From Acidovorax sp. Leaf160 (lineage in GTDB: Bacteria; Pseudomonadota; Gammaproteobacteria; Burkholderiales; Burkholderiaceae_C), in NCBI RefSeq assembly GCF_001424265.1, contig NZ_LMOV01000007.1, forward strand, positions 1 to 64,000: DNA of 64,000 nt. The letters are read 5' to 3'. Position numbers and translations under genes: made by a program. Below the pieces are notes generated by a model. The model did not search any database. It was not told the DNA's origin and worked only from the letters and a program-made list of their open reading frames with translations. The stretch's first letter is position 1, and the number at the start of each line of letters is the position of its first letter. Shown in pieces: positions 44,921 to 54,120 of this stretch.

Positions 44921-45694
44921 TCAGCCCAGGCGCGGCAGGCACTCCCCGTCCACGAACACGCGCAGCTCGCCGCTTTCGAAGGCGGTCCAGGTCTCGTTGG
45001 TGGTGAGCGGCGCCGTCACCACCATCGCCACCCGGTCGTGCGGCGTGGTGTGGGCGGTGAAGTCGATGTGCAGGTCTTCGTCGCACAGGTGCGCCTGCGA
45101 GAACGGGTGCTTGCGGATGATGTAGTAGAGCGAGGTGGAGGCATGCGCCCAGAGCGCCTGCCCGTTGGACAGCAAGAAGTTGAAGGTGCCGTGCGGCGCG
45201 ATGCGCGCGGCCAGCTCCTGCAGGGTGAGCGTGAGTTCGGCGATGCTGGGCACCCCGGCGTGCGACTTGGCGATCTCCTGCATGATCCAGCAGAAGGCGT
45301 GTTCGCTGTCGGTCGAGCCCACCGGCTGGAAGTGCGAATGCAGGCGCGGGCGGAAGTCCTTCAGGTCGCCGTTGTGCGCGAACACCCAGTAGCGGCCCCA
45401 CAGCTCGCGCACGAAGGGGTGGCAGTTCTGCAGCACCACGCTGCCCTGCGTGGCCTTGCGGATGTGCGCGATCACGTTCTGGCTGCGGATGGGGTAGCGG
45501 CGGATCAGCTCCGCCACGGGTGAATCGACGGCCCGCTGGTGGTCGACGAAGTGCCGCAGGCCCCGGTCCTCGAAGAACGCGATGCCCCAGCCGTCGGAGT
45601 GGTCAGCCGTGTTGCCCGCGCGCTGCGCGAAGCCCGTGAAGCTGAAGGTCACGTCGGTCGGCGTATTGGCGTTCATTCCCAGCAGCTGGCACAT
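44921..45694 (-). CDS. Class II glutamine amidotransferase, YafJ-like
   Basis: A 257-residue Ntn-fold glutaminase domain alone. The nucleophile is Cys2 (MCQLLGMNANTP), exposed after Met removal. Conserved DGWGIAFFED and HIRKATQG, FAHNGDL segments fit the YafJ group. No synthase domain is fused, so the acceptor of the ammonia or glutamyl group is unknown. It lies downstream of the MFS gene on the same strand with a 36-base gap. Confidence 0.92.
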   Translation of the reverse strand: MCQLLGMNANTPTDVTFSFTGFAQRAGNTADHSDGWGIAFFEDRGLRHFVDHQRAVDSPVAELIRRYPIRSQNVIAHIRKATQGSVVLQNCHPFVRELWGRYWVFAHNGDLKDFRPRLHSHFQPVGSTDSEHAFCWIMQEIAKSHAGVPSIAELTLTLQELAARIAPHGTFNFLLSNGQALWAHASTSLYYIIRKHPFSQAHLCDEDLHIDFTAHTTPHDRVAMVVTAPLTTNETWTAFESGELRVFVDGECLPRLG

Positions 45695-45730
45695 GGCGGT
45701 CGTGGTCTTTCTTCTCTCGTCGTCGGGTGG

Positions 45731-47203
45731 CTATTCGGGTCGGGCGGCCGGCGCTGCGGGCCGGCGCGGTTCGCGCAGCTGCCAGGCGGCGACCAGCGCG
45801 GCCAGGCACAGCGCCGTCAGCAGCAGGAAGGTTTCGCCGAAGGCCTGGATGCGCGCGGCGCTGCTGGCCACTGTCTGCAGCGAGTCGCCATGCGCGGCGA
45901 TGCGCCATTCCAGCACGATGCCGCACAGGCTCACGCCCGCCGCGCCGCCCAGCATGCGCACGAAGCTGATGGCGCTGGAGCCTTGCGCGATGAGCGGCTT
46001 GTCCAGCGGCCGCATCGCGCCCAGGTTGAGCGACGGCAGGATGAAGCCCAGGCCGATGCGCCCCAGCACCGCGAAACCCACCAGCATCCAGAGGCCGCTG
46101 TGCAGGTCGACCAGCACCATCAGCCCGAACGACAGCGCCAGCAGCGCGAGGCCGATGCTGACCAGCAGGTGCGTGGGCTGCGTGTCGGCCATGCGGCCCA
46201 CCAGCGGAATGGTGAGCGCCAGCACGATGCCGGCCGGCAGCATGATGGTGCCCACATGCGATGCCGACAGCTGCAGGCCCAGCTGCATGAACACCGGCAG
46301 CAGGTAGGTGGAGCCGAACAGCGCCGTGCCGTAGATGAAGGCCACGATGCTGCCCATGGCGAACGGGCGGTACTGGAAGATGCGCAGGTCCATCAGCGGG
46401 CGGCGACCCTGCCGCTGCAGGTGGCGCTGCCAGGCGATGAAGCCCACCAGCGCGCCCAGCGCGGCCAGCAGCAGCGCGCCGGCCTCCAGCGCCGGGCCGC
46501 TGTGCAGGGCGACCAAGCCGTTGAGCAGGCACAGCGTGCCCACGCCGCCCAGCACCAGGCCGCGCCAGTCCAGGCTGTCGCCCGCGCGGTCGGCGGCGCG
46601 CCCGCCCGGGCCGCTGGCCGGCACGAACTTGAAGGCCAGCGCGATGGACGCCAGGCAGAAGGGCACCACCATGAAGAAGATGGAGCGCCAGCCGAACCAG
46701 TCCACCAGCAGCCCGCCGACGCTGGGGCCGATGGCCGGCGCCAGCACCACGCCCATGCCGAAGATGCCGCTGGCGCGGCCCTGTTCATGCGGCTGGAAGG
46801 CGTAGAGGATGATCACCGCCGGGATCGGCTGCACCACGCCGGCGGCCAAGCCCTCCAGCACGCGGGCGACCAGCACCAGCCCGAAGTTGCCCGCCACGCC
46901 GCCGCCGATGCCCCCGGCCAGCAGCAGCAGCATTGCGCCCACGTAGGTGGCCCGGTAGCCGTAGCGCGACAGCAGCCAGGGCGTGGTCAGCATGGCCACG
47001 GTGGTCGCCACCATGAAGCCGGAGGTGACCCACTGCGCGCGTTCCTGCCCCAGCGCGAAATGGTGGCTCATGTCGGGAATGGCCACGTTCACGATGGTGG
47101 ACGACATGATGGAAGCCATCGTGCCCACCATCACGGACAGCAGCAGCAGCCAGCGGTAGCGCTCGCCGTAGCGTTCGCGCAGCAGGGCGGCGGAGGTGGT
47201 CAT
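45731..47203 (-). CDS. MFS transporter, DHA2 (EmrB/QacA) type
   Basis: A 490-residue drug/proton antiporter of the DHA2 group, with the 14-helix pattern of EmrB/QacA-type proteins. MFS motif C is visible as GVVLAPAIGPSVGGLLVD, and the N-terminus is SVMVGTMASIMSSTIVNVAIPDM. The substrate is not predictable. No TetR or MarR regulator is adjacent. Confidence 0.92.
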   Translation of the reverse strand: MTTSAALLRERYGERYRWLLLLSVMVGTMASIMSSTIVNVAIPDMSHHFALGQERAQWVTSGFMVATTVAMLTTPWLLSRYGYRATYVGAMLLLLAGGIGGGVAGNFGLVLVARVLEGLAAGVVQPIPAVIILYAFQPHEQGRASGIFGMGVVLAPAIGPSVGGLLVDWFGWRSIFFMVVPFCLASIALAFKFVPASGPGGRAADRAGDSLDWRGLVLGGVGTLCLLNGLVALHSGPALEAGALLLAALGALVGFIAWQRHLQRQGRRPLMDLRIFQYRPFAMGSIVAFIYGTALFGSTYLLPVFMQLGLQLSASHVGTIMLPAGIVLALTIPLVGRMADTQPTHLLVSIGLALLALSFGLMVLVDLHSGLWMLVGFAVLGRIGLGFILPSLNLGAMRPLDKPLIAQGSSAISFVRMLGGAAGVSLCGIVLEWRIAAHGDSLQTVASSAARIQAFGETFLLLTALCLAALVAAWQLREPRRPAAPAARPE

Positions 47204-47306
47204 GTCATGCCGGCGTGATGGGGCTGGGGGTGGGGCTGGGGCCCGGGGCTGCGCGGCCCCGCGAGCGGACGCCGCGCGGGTGCGGCGCCGTCGCCCAGCA
47301 AGAGGC

Positions 47307-47495
47307 TCACTGCTTCTCGGACCAGAGCTTTCCGCCGGTGGCCCAGTTCTCGCGCTTCACGTCGGTGATCAGGATGTCCACCGACTCGGGCGAGCCGCCC
47401 AGTACCTCGACCGAAACGCGCGTGATCTCTTCGACCAGCTTCCTCTTTTGCTCGACCGTGCGGCCTTCCATCATCTCGACGTGGTACGTAGGCAT
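47307..47495 (-). CDS. 4-oxalocrotonate tautomerase-like protein
   Basis: A 62-residue tautomerase-fold protein. The N-terminal Pro2 (MPTYHVEMMEGRTVEQKRKL) would be the catalytic base once Met is removed. The second half holds VDILITDVKRENWATGGKL. Members isomerise enol-keto acids in aromatic breakdown. No such pathway genes are next to it. Confidence 0.92.
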   Translation of the reverse strand: MPTYHVEMMEGRTVEQKRKLVEEITRVSVEVLGGSPESVDILITDVKRENWATGGKLWSEKQ

Positions 47496-47566
47496 GGTTG
47501 TGTTTCCTTGGAGAAAAATGCGCGGGCGCGAAGGGCAGCCCGCCAGGGCGACATTGCAGCCGGCCA

Positions 47567-47854
47567 TCATATCGGCGGGTGGGGGGCCGCCCTGTCGGCC
47601 GGGGCCGTTCCCGTTCCCGCTCCCGTCCCCGCTGCCGCCGCCGCGCAGGCGGGGCACAGGCAGACGCGGTCGATCTGGTCCGCCGGGATGCGGGCCAGCG
47701 TTGCGGGCGCCACCGAAACCGCCATGCACCAGCAGTCCGCGGCGGGCTGCCCGGCCTCGATCGCGCAGCGATTGGCTTGGCCGCAGAGCGGGCAGCGCGA
47801 TGGATCGGGTGGGGGGCAGCGCGATGGATCGGGTGGCGGGCAGCGGTCGGACAC
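47567..47854 (-). CDS. Cysteine-rich CWC-family protein
   Basis: The 95-residue protein has eight or more Cys. The core is SRCPLCGQANRCAIE, DCWCMAVSVAPATLAR and VCLCPACAA, fitting the CWC cysteine-rich family and a zinc-binding knuckle. The start is the GTG at 47854 (VSDRCPPPDPS). The N-terminal part is a tandem RCPPPDPS repeat (24-bp units). The Ala/Gly-rich C-terminus is low-complexity. Function is unknown. Confidence 0.75.
   Translation of the reverse strand: MSDRCPPPDPSRCPPPDPSRCPLCGQANRCAIEAGQPAADCWCMAVSVAPATLARIPADQIDRVCLCPACAAAAAGTGAGTGTAPADRAAPHPPI
47791..47846. repeat. 24-bp tandem repeat in the CWC gene
   Basis: Two full units (47791-47814 and 47815-47838) and the first part of a third, coding RCPPPDPS each. 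A whole number of codons keeps the frame, so unit number can vary. Confidence 0.8.
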
Positions 47855-47959
47855 GGCGGGGGAGGGGGTCAGGGGCGAAGCTGGGGGCGAAGAGCCCCAG
47901 TGTAGGCCGGAACAGCCCGTGGTTCGAAGCCAAAACAAGGCTCTGCGTTGGTAAAAACT

Positions 47960-47993
47960 GGGTCCAATGCTATCAAAAACATAGCATTGACCC
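47960..47993. repeat. Dispersed GCTAT/ATAGC repeat, copy D, as a long hairpin
   Basis: GGGTCCAATGCTAT (47960-47973), loop CAAAAAC, and ATAGCATTGACCC (47981-47993) form a hairpin with one bulge. It lies just past the broken chemoreceptor and may work as its terminator. Confidence 0.6.
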
Positions 47994-48024
47994 GAGTTGT
48001 TCCGCCCAGCCGTGGCGCGCCTGG

Positions 48025-49540
48025 TCAGCCGTTCAGGCGCCCGGCCGTGTCCGCGATCCGGAACACCGCCACCGCCTGCACCAGCTGCGCGGCCTGCGCC
48101 TCCAGCGAGCCGGTGGCGGCCGCGGCCTCTTCCACCAGGGCGGCGTTCTGCTGGGTGACCTGGTCCATCTGCGAGATGGCCTGGTTCACCTGTTCCAGCC
48201 CGGAGGTCTGCTCCTGGCTGGCGGCGCTGATCTCGCCCACGATGTCGGTCACGCGGCGCATTCCGGCCACCACGTCGCGGATCACCGTGCCCGCTTCCTC
48301 CACCAGCCGGTTGCCGGCGTCTACCTGGGTGACGGAGTCGTCGATCAGCGACTTGATCTCCTTGGCGGCGGTGGCGCTGCGCTGGGCCAGCGTGCGCACT
48401 TCCGACGCCACCACGGCGAAGCCCCGGCCCTGCTCAGGCGATGCCGTCGATCACGCCGATGATGTCCACGATCTTGCGCGAAGCCGCATGGATGCCGCCC
48501 ATGGTGGTGACCACCTGGCCCACCACCTCGCCGCCGCGCACGGCCATGTCGCTGGCCGAGCGGGCCAGCCGGTCCGCCTGGGAGGCGTTGTCGGCGTTCT
48601 GGCGCACGGTGGAAGTCATCTGCTCCATCGACGCGGCGGTCTGCTGCAGCGCGCTGGCCTGCTCCTCGGTGCGGCTGGAGAGGTCCAGGTTGCCGGTGGC
48701 GATCTCGCTGGACGCCAGCGCGATGCCGTCCGCGCCGTGGCGCACCTGGCCGACGGCGGTGCGCAACTGTGTGCCCATCGTGTCCAGCGCGCGCAGCAGC
48801 TGGCCGGTTTCGTCGCGCGCGCTGCTTTCGGCGCGGGCCGTCAGGTCGCCCCGGGCGACGGTTTCGGCCACGTCCACCGCGCGGGTGAGCGGCGTGGTGA
48901 TGCTGCGGGTGATGAAGAAGGCCAGCGCCGCAGCGGCCAGCAGCGCGATGGCGCCCAGCGCCAGCATTTGCGTGCGGCCCTGCTCGAAGCCCGTGCGGAT
49001 GCCGGTCGCGGTGGCGTTGATGCCGGCACGTTGCTGGTCCAGCAGCGCCTGCAGGTTGTCCAGATAGCGGGCGCCGGCGGGCCGGAAGTCGCTGTTGAAC
49101 AGGCGCTCCGCTTCCTCTGCCTGGCCGTTGGCCTTGGCGCGGGTGACCGCATCACGCGCGGCGACGTACTGCTGGCGGGCCTGGGACAGCTGGGCGAACA
49201 GCGCCTTTTCTGCGGGCGATTCCAGCAGCGCCTCGAGCTGTTTTTGCTGCTCGGTAGACATGCGCGATGCCTCGGCGTTCTCGTCGGCGAAGAAGGTCGC
49301 CAGCGCCGGGTCTGCGCTCTTCACCACGGCGGTGGTCCGGCGCACGCTGGTGTGGATGGTGCGGTACCAGTCCGACACCAGCCGCTCCTTGGTCAGGGGC
49401 TGGGCCATCATGGTGTCGGTGGCGGCGGCCACCGTCTGCAGCCGCCAGATGCCGATCGCAAGGATCGCGGCAGTGAGAACGATGAGCGCGATGAAGGCCA
49501 GCGCCAGCCGGCGCCCGATGGAAAGATGGTCAAGCCGCAT
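48025..49540 (-). pseudogene. Methyl-accepting chemotaxis protein, frameshifted
   Basis: The N-terminal part (368 residues) has a first membrane helix (about 10-30), a helical periplasmic ligand-binding domain, a second membrane helix (about 190-210), HAMP and half of the signalling domain, ending ...IIGVIDGIA then TGA. The other half restarts in another frame at [18 protein letters not shown]. The missing piece is exactly the tip, FQTNILALNAAVEAARAG (18 codons). One T is left, so 53 bases are gone and the frame is broken at 48436/48437. The intact protein would be about 523 residues. It could be a real pseudogene or a mis-assembly, because the tip is shared by many chemoreceptor genes. Confidence 0.9.
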
Positions 49541-49675
49541 GCAGCGCTCCTTTGGTCAGTAGCACTTGACTATCGGCGCAATAGCCTTTTTCTGAAGCCT
49601 GATCGTTTAGCCCATAGGGACTAGCTGCAGGGCCGGGCCCGCCCGCTCACGGGCGCAACCGGGCTCGCCAAAAGA

Positions 49676-49713
49676 AAAACACCCCGCGCCGACGGGGTCG
49701 GAACAGGGTGTTT
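49676..49713 (-). terminator. Terminator of malate synthase
   Basis: AAACACCC (49677-49684) pairs with GGGTGTTT (49706-49713), and an inner CCGAC/GTCGG stem extends it. The A-rich left flank becomes a T-run on the minus strand. Confidence 0.75.
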
Positions 49714-49747
49714 CGCCAGGGGCCTGGGCGCCCGCCGGCGCCCTGCA

Positions 49748-51958
49748 TCAGCCCTGGCCGGCCTTGACCTTCAGGCGCCAGGCGTGCAGCAGCGGCTCGG
49801 TGTAGCCGCTGGGCTGCTCCTGGCCCTTGAACACCAGGTCGCAGGCGGCCTGGTAGGCGGCGGACTGCCCGAAGCGGCCGGCCATCTTCTGGTAGAGCGG
49901 ATCGCTGGCGTTCTGCTGGTCCACCACGGCGGCCATGCGCTCGAAGGTTTCGCGCACCTGCGCTTCGGTCACCACGCCGTGCAGCAGCCAGTTGGCCATG
50001 TGCTGGCTGCTGATGCGCAGCGTGGCACGGTCTTCCATCAAGCCCACGTTGTGGATGTCGGGCACCTTGGAGCAGCCCACGCCCTGGTCGATCCAGCGCA
50101 CCACGTAGCCCAGGATGCCCTGGGCGTTGTTGTCCAGCTCCTGCTGCTTCTCGGCATCGCTCCACTGCGGCTTGGGCGACACGGGAATGGTCAGCAGGCC
50201 GGTCAGCAGGTTGTCGCGTTCGGCATCGGCACTGGTCTTTTCCAGTTCCTTCTGCACCTCGGCCACGTTGACCTGGTGGTAGTGCAGCGCGTGCAGCGTG
50301 GCGCCGGTGGGGCTGGGCACCCAGGCGGTGTTGGCGCCGGCCTGGGGGTGGGCGATCTTCTGTTTCAGCATGTCGGCCATCAGGTCGGGCATGGCCCACA
50401 TGCCCTTGCCGATCTGCGCCTTGCCGCGCAGGCCGCACGACAGGCCCACCAGCACGTTGTTCTTCTCGTAGGCCTGGATCCAGGCGCTGGCCTTCATGTC
50501 GCCCTTGCGCACCATGGGGCCGGCCTGCATGGCGGTGTGCATCTCGTCGCCCGTGCGGTCCAGGAAGCCGGTGTTGATGAACGCCACGCGCGCCGATGCG
50601 GCGGCGATGCAGGCCTTCAGGTTCACGCTGGTGCGGCGCTCCTCGTCCATGATGCCCAGCTTCACGGTGTTCTCGGGCAGGCCCAGCAGGCGCTCCACGC
50701 GGGCGAAGAGTTCGCTGGCGAAGGCCACTTCGGCCGGGCCGTGCATCTTGGGCTTGACGATGTAGACGCTGCCCTTGCGCGAGTTGCGCACGCCGTTCTG
50801 GCCCTTGCCCTGCAGGTCGTAGAGGGCGATGGTGGTGGTGACGACCGCATCCAGGATGCCTTCGGGAATCTCGCGTTCCTGGCCCTGCGCGTCGGTCCAC
50901 AGCACGGCCGGGTTGGTCATCAGGTGGCCCACGTTGCGCAGGAACATCAGCGAGCGGCCATGCAGGCGCACCTCGCCGCTGCCGGAGGGCGCGGTGTACA
51001 CGCGGTCGGCGTTCAGCCCGCGCGTGACGGTCTGGCCGCCCTTGGCGAAGGATTCGGTCAGCGTGCCCTGCAGGATGCCCAGCCAGTTGGCATAGCCGGC
51101 CACCTTGTCTTCGGCATCGACGGCGGCGACGGAGTCTTCCAGGTCCAGGATGGTGGAGAGGGCCGCTTCCAGCACCAGGTCGCTCACGCCGGCCGGGTCG
51201 GTCTTGCCGATGGGCGTGCTGCGGTCGATCCGGATGTCCAGGTGCAGGCCGTTGTGGCGCAGCAGCACCGACGAGGGCTGGGCCGCATCGCCCTGGTAGC
51301 CCACGAACTGGGCGGCGTCCTGCAGGCCGGTCGTCTCGCCGTTCTGGCGTTCCACCACCAGCTGGCCGCCTTCCACGCGGTAGGCGGCGGCGTCCTTGTG
51401 CGAACCGCTGGCCAGCGGCGCGGCCTGGTCCAGCACCTCGCGGGCGAACGCGATCACCTTGGCGCCGCGCACCGGGTTGTAGCCACGGCCCTTGTCGGCG
51501 CCGTCGTCTTCCGGGATGGCGTCGGTGCCGTAGAGCGCGTCGTACAGGCTGCCCCAGCGCGCATTGGCCGCGTTGAGTGCATAGCGCGCGTTCAGGATGG
51601 GCACCACCAGCTGCGGGCCGGCCTGGGTGGCGAGCTCATCGTCCACGTTGGCGGTGGTGGCCTGCACGCCTTCGGGCTGCGGCACCAGATAGCCGATCTT
51701 TTCCAGGAAGGCGCGGTAGGCCACCATGTTCTGGATCGGGCCGGGATTGGCGCGGTGCCAGGTGTCCAGTTCGGTCTGCAGGCGGTCGCGCTCGGCCAGC
51801 AGGGCGATGTTCTTGGGCGCCAGCTCGCGGACCAGCTCGCCGAAGCCCTGCCAGAAGGCGTCGGCCTGGAGGCCGGTGCCCGGCAGCACGCGGTCTTCGA
51901 TGAAGCGGTGCAGGGAAGAGGCCACTTGCAGGCCGTTGACAGTGGTGCGGTCAGTCAT
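49748..51958 (-). CDS. glcB: Malate synthase G
   Basis: A 736-residue monomeric malate synthase (isoform G). It condenses glyoxylate and acetyl-CoA to malate in the glyoxylate bypass or glycolate pathway. Characteristic segments are [35 protein letters not shown] and [16 protein letters not shown]. The start is the ATG of [15 protein letters not shown]. No isocitrate lyase lies next to it. The divergent LysR gene is the likely regulator. Confidence 0.97.
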   Translation of the reverse strand: MTDRTTVNGLQVASSLHRFIEDRVLPGTGLQADAFWQGFGELVRELAPKNIALLAERDRLQTELDTWHRANPGPIQNMVAYRAFLEKIGYLVPQPEGVQATTANVDDELATQAGPQLVVPILNARYALNAANARWGSLYDALYGTDAIPEDDGADKGRGYNPVRGAKVIAFAREVLDQAAPLASGSHKDAAAYRVEGGQLVVERQNGETTGLQDAAQFVGYQGDAAQPSSVLLRHNGLHLDIRIDRSTPIGKTDPAGVSDLVLEAALSTILDLEDSVAAVDAEDKVAGYANWLGILQGTLTESFAKGGQTVTRGLNADRVYTAPSGSGEVRLHGRSLMFLRNVGHLMTNPAVLWTDAQGQEREIPEGILDAVVTTTIALYDLQGKGQNGVRNSRKGSVYIVKPKMHGPAEVAFASELFARVERLLGLPENTVKLGIMDEERRTSVNLKACIAAASARVAFINTGFLDRTGDEMHTAMQAGPMVRKGDMKASAWIQAYEKNNVLVGLSCGLRGKAQIGKGMWAMPDLMADMLKQKIAHPQAGANTAWVPSPTGATLHALHYHQVNVAEVQKELEKTSADAERDNLLTGLLTIPVSPKPQWSDAEKQQELDNNAQGILGYVVRWIDQGVGCSKVPDIHNVGLMEDRATLRISSQHMANWLLHGVVTEAQVRETFERMAAVVDQQNASDPLYQKMAGRFGQSAAYQAACDLVFKGQEQPSGYTEPLLHAWRLKVKAGQG

Positions 51959-52285
51959 GGAAGGTCTCGGTCGGTGGGTGAACACAAGGGAGTGGGGCGC
52001 AGCGGGCAGGCCGCCGCCCCGCCATCGAATCCACTGTATTGGAATTCTGAACACGCATAAACGGCGCGGAAAGCGCAAAACCAGTGACTTTTGCGCACAA
52101 GTGGAGGGTCGGGGCGGCCGCTTCCCGGCCGGAACTCCACCGCCCGTTGCGCCAATGCTATTAAAATAATAGCTGTAGAGGTCCGTGCAGCAAGCGCTGG
52201 AGGCTGATTTGGCTTGGATCTGCAGCTGTGTAATTCCGCAAACAACTGTGTCCAGTGGTGACACCCGTGCCCATAATCGCCCGCC
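51959..52285. other. Divergent regulatory region between glcB and the LysR gene
   Basis: 327 bases with no gene. It contains the dispersed repeat copy E (52157-52209) and, at its right edge, a CATAAT (52272-52277) eight bases before the LysR ATG. No LysR box (T-N11-A palindrome) was picked out with confidence. Confidence 0.6.
52157..52209. repeat. Dispersed GCTAT/ATAGC repeat, copy E
   Basis: GCTATTAAAATAATAGC (52157-52173) is a near-perfect palindrome followed by GTGCAGCAAGCGCTGGAGGC. It is the most complete copy, and its right part matches copy B (7371-7390). Confidence 0.7.
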
Positions 52286-53224
52286 ATGGACAAGCTCAAG
52301 GCGTTCGAATCCTTCGTCTCGGTGGCCACGCGCGGCAGCCTGACCGCCGCTGCCCGTGCCGAGGGCGTGGCGCCGGCAATCATGGGCCGGCGGCTCGATG
52401 CGCTGGAGGAGCACCTCGGCGTCAAGCTGCTGGTGCGCACCACGCGGCGCATCAGCCTCACGCACGAAGGCAGCGCCTTCCTGGAGGACTGCCAGCGCCT
52501 GATGGCCGACGTGGCCAATGCCGAGGCCAGCGTGTCGGCCGGCGGCGTCAAGGCCACAGGGCACCTGCGCATCACCGCGCCGGCCGGCTTCGGCCGCCGC
52601 CACGTCGCGCCGCTGGTGCCGCGCTTTCGCGACCTGCACCCCGAGGTCACCATCTCCCTCAATCTGAGCGACCGGGTGGTGGACATGGCCGGCGAGGGCT
52701 TCGACTGCGCCGTGCGCGTGGGCGACCTGCCCGATTCGTCCCTGGTCAGCGTGCGCATCGCCGACAACCGGCGCCTCTGCGTCGCCACACCGGCCTACCT
52801 GGCGCGGCGCGGCGTGCCGCTGCACCCCCATCAGCTGGCACAGCACGACTGCCTCACCCTCTCCAGCGATGCCTCGCAAACCCGCGGCTGGGCTTTCCGC
52901 CTGCCACGCGAGGAGGGCGGCAACGGCCCGCAGGAGGTCGTGCACTTCAAGCCCGGTGGCCCGCTGGACTGCTCCGACGGCCAGGTGCTGCACGACTGGT
53001 GCCTGGGCGGCTGGGGCATCGCCTGGCGCAGCACCTGGGAGGTGGAGGCCGAGATCGCCGCCGGCCGCCTGGTGGCCGTGCTGGAGGAATTCGCGGCCCC
53101 GCCCAACGGCATCTATGTGGTGTTCCCCCACGCCAAGCACCTGCCGCTGCGCGTGCGGCTCTGGATCGACTACCTGAAGCACCAGTACGCCCAGCCCGAC
53201 TTCTGGCGGCGCGCCAGCGCCTAG
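52286..53224 (+). CDS. LysR-family transcriptional regulator
   Basis: A 312-residue LysR regulator. The winged helix-turn-helix is at residues 1-60 ([37 protein letters not shown]). The rest is the periplasmic-binding-like effector domain. It is divergent from glcB and probably controls it. There is no Shine-Dalgarno, and a CATAAT element ends eight bases before the ATG, so the mRNA may be leaderless. The effector is unknown; glycolate or glyoxylate would fit. Confidence 0.9.
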   Translation: MDKLKAFESFVSVATRGSLTAAARAEGVAPAIMGRRLDALEEHLGVKLLVRTTRRISLTHEGSAFLEDCQRLMADVANAEASVSAGGVKATGHLRITAPAGFGRRHVAPLVPRFRDLHPEVTISLNLSDRVVDMAGEGFDCAVRVGDLPDSSLVSVRIADNRRLCVATPAYLARRGVPLHPHQLAQHDCLTLSSDASQTRGWAFRLPREEGGNGPQEVVHFKPGGPLDCSDGQVLHDWCLGGWGIAWRSTWEVEAEIAAGRLVAVLEEFAAPPNGIYVVFPHAKHLPLRVRLWIDYLKHQYAQPDFWRRASA

Positions 53225-53316
53225 ACGGGCCCGATCCCTCCCATCGCCCCGATTGCCCGTCCGCCTGCCGCAGCCCCATGTCCCGACACAACCGCTCTCC
53301 ACAGGAAACCCGCGCC

Positions 53317-53976
53317 ATGAGCCAGCCCGCCCGCCGCCTTCGCCCCCTCGCCGTCGCCGCGAGCGCTTCCCCTGCGTGGCCCGTGCGTGCCGCGCTGCTG
53401 GCCGCCGCCGTGCTGCTCGGGGCCTGCACGCACACGCCGCCGGGCGGGCCTGCCACCTCCGCCCTGCCCACGCCGTCCGCGGGCGGCCCGGGCGTCGCCC
53501 CGTCGCCCACCCGCACGAAGCAGGAGGGCGTGCCGCCCGGCATCGTCAGCGTCACCTACGCCGACCCGCAGCGCATGAGCGACGCCCGCCAGTCGCCGCG
53601 CGAGTCCGAACGCGCCCGCCGTGCCTGGCTGGACGCGCTGAGCCTCTACCTGGCCGACCGCGCCGCGCCCCTGCTGGCGCCCGACCAGCGGCTGGATGTG
53701 CGCCTCACCGACATCCAGCGGGCCGGCGCCTTCGAGCCCGGCCGCGGCGGGAACGCGGCCGACGTGCGCATCGTGCGCGACATGTACCCGCCCCGCATCG
53801 ACCTGGAATTCACGCTCCGGACCGACCAGGGCCGTGTGCTCAGGCAGGGCCGGCGGCAGTTGCGCGACGCGATGTTCATGGCGCGCGGCACCCCTTCCGC
53901 CCAGGACCCGCTGCGATACGAAAAGGGGCTGATCGACGACTGGCTGACGACCGAGCTGGGCCGCCGTCCGGATTGA
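53317..53976 (+). CDS. DUF3016 lipoprotein
   Basis: A 219-residue protein. The lipoprotein signal ends at LLGAC near residue 37, followed by a Pro/Ala-rich linker. The DUF3016 domain is recognised by [45 protein letters not shown] and [10 protein letters not shown]. Function is unknown. The start is the ATG at 53317, with ACAGGA upstream; an ATG at 53278 in the same frame is an alternative. It is probably a periplasm-facing anchored protein. Confidence 0.82.
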   Translation: MSQPARRLRPLAVAASASPAWPVRAALLAAAVLLGACTHTPPGGPATSALPTPSAGGPGVAPSPTRTKQEGVPPGIVSVTYADPQRMSDARQSPRESERARRAWLDALSLYLADRAAPLLAPDQRLDVRLTDIQRAGAFEPGRGGNAADVRIVRDMYPPRIDLEFTLRTDQGRVLRQGRRQLRDAMFMARGTPSAQDPLRYEKGLIDDWLTTELGRRPD

Positions 53977-54120
53977 TGCGCCGGGGCGGCCCGTAGGACT
54001 GTGCCCACAGTTCCGCAGGTGCGTGCCCCACGCGGCGGCCGCGTGTCCCGCGCCTAGAGTGGCCGCTCATTCCTGCGTCGCCGCGCGGCTGCGGGAGGGT
54101 TCACACACAACAAGGCAGTC

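Noticed and set aside
47196-47954. Plus-strand frames opposite the tautomerase and CWC genes
   Set aside because: They are Arg/Gly/Pro-rich shadows of minus-strand genes with clear family motifs.
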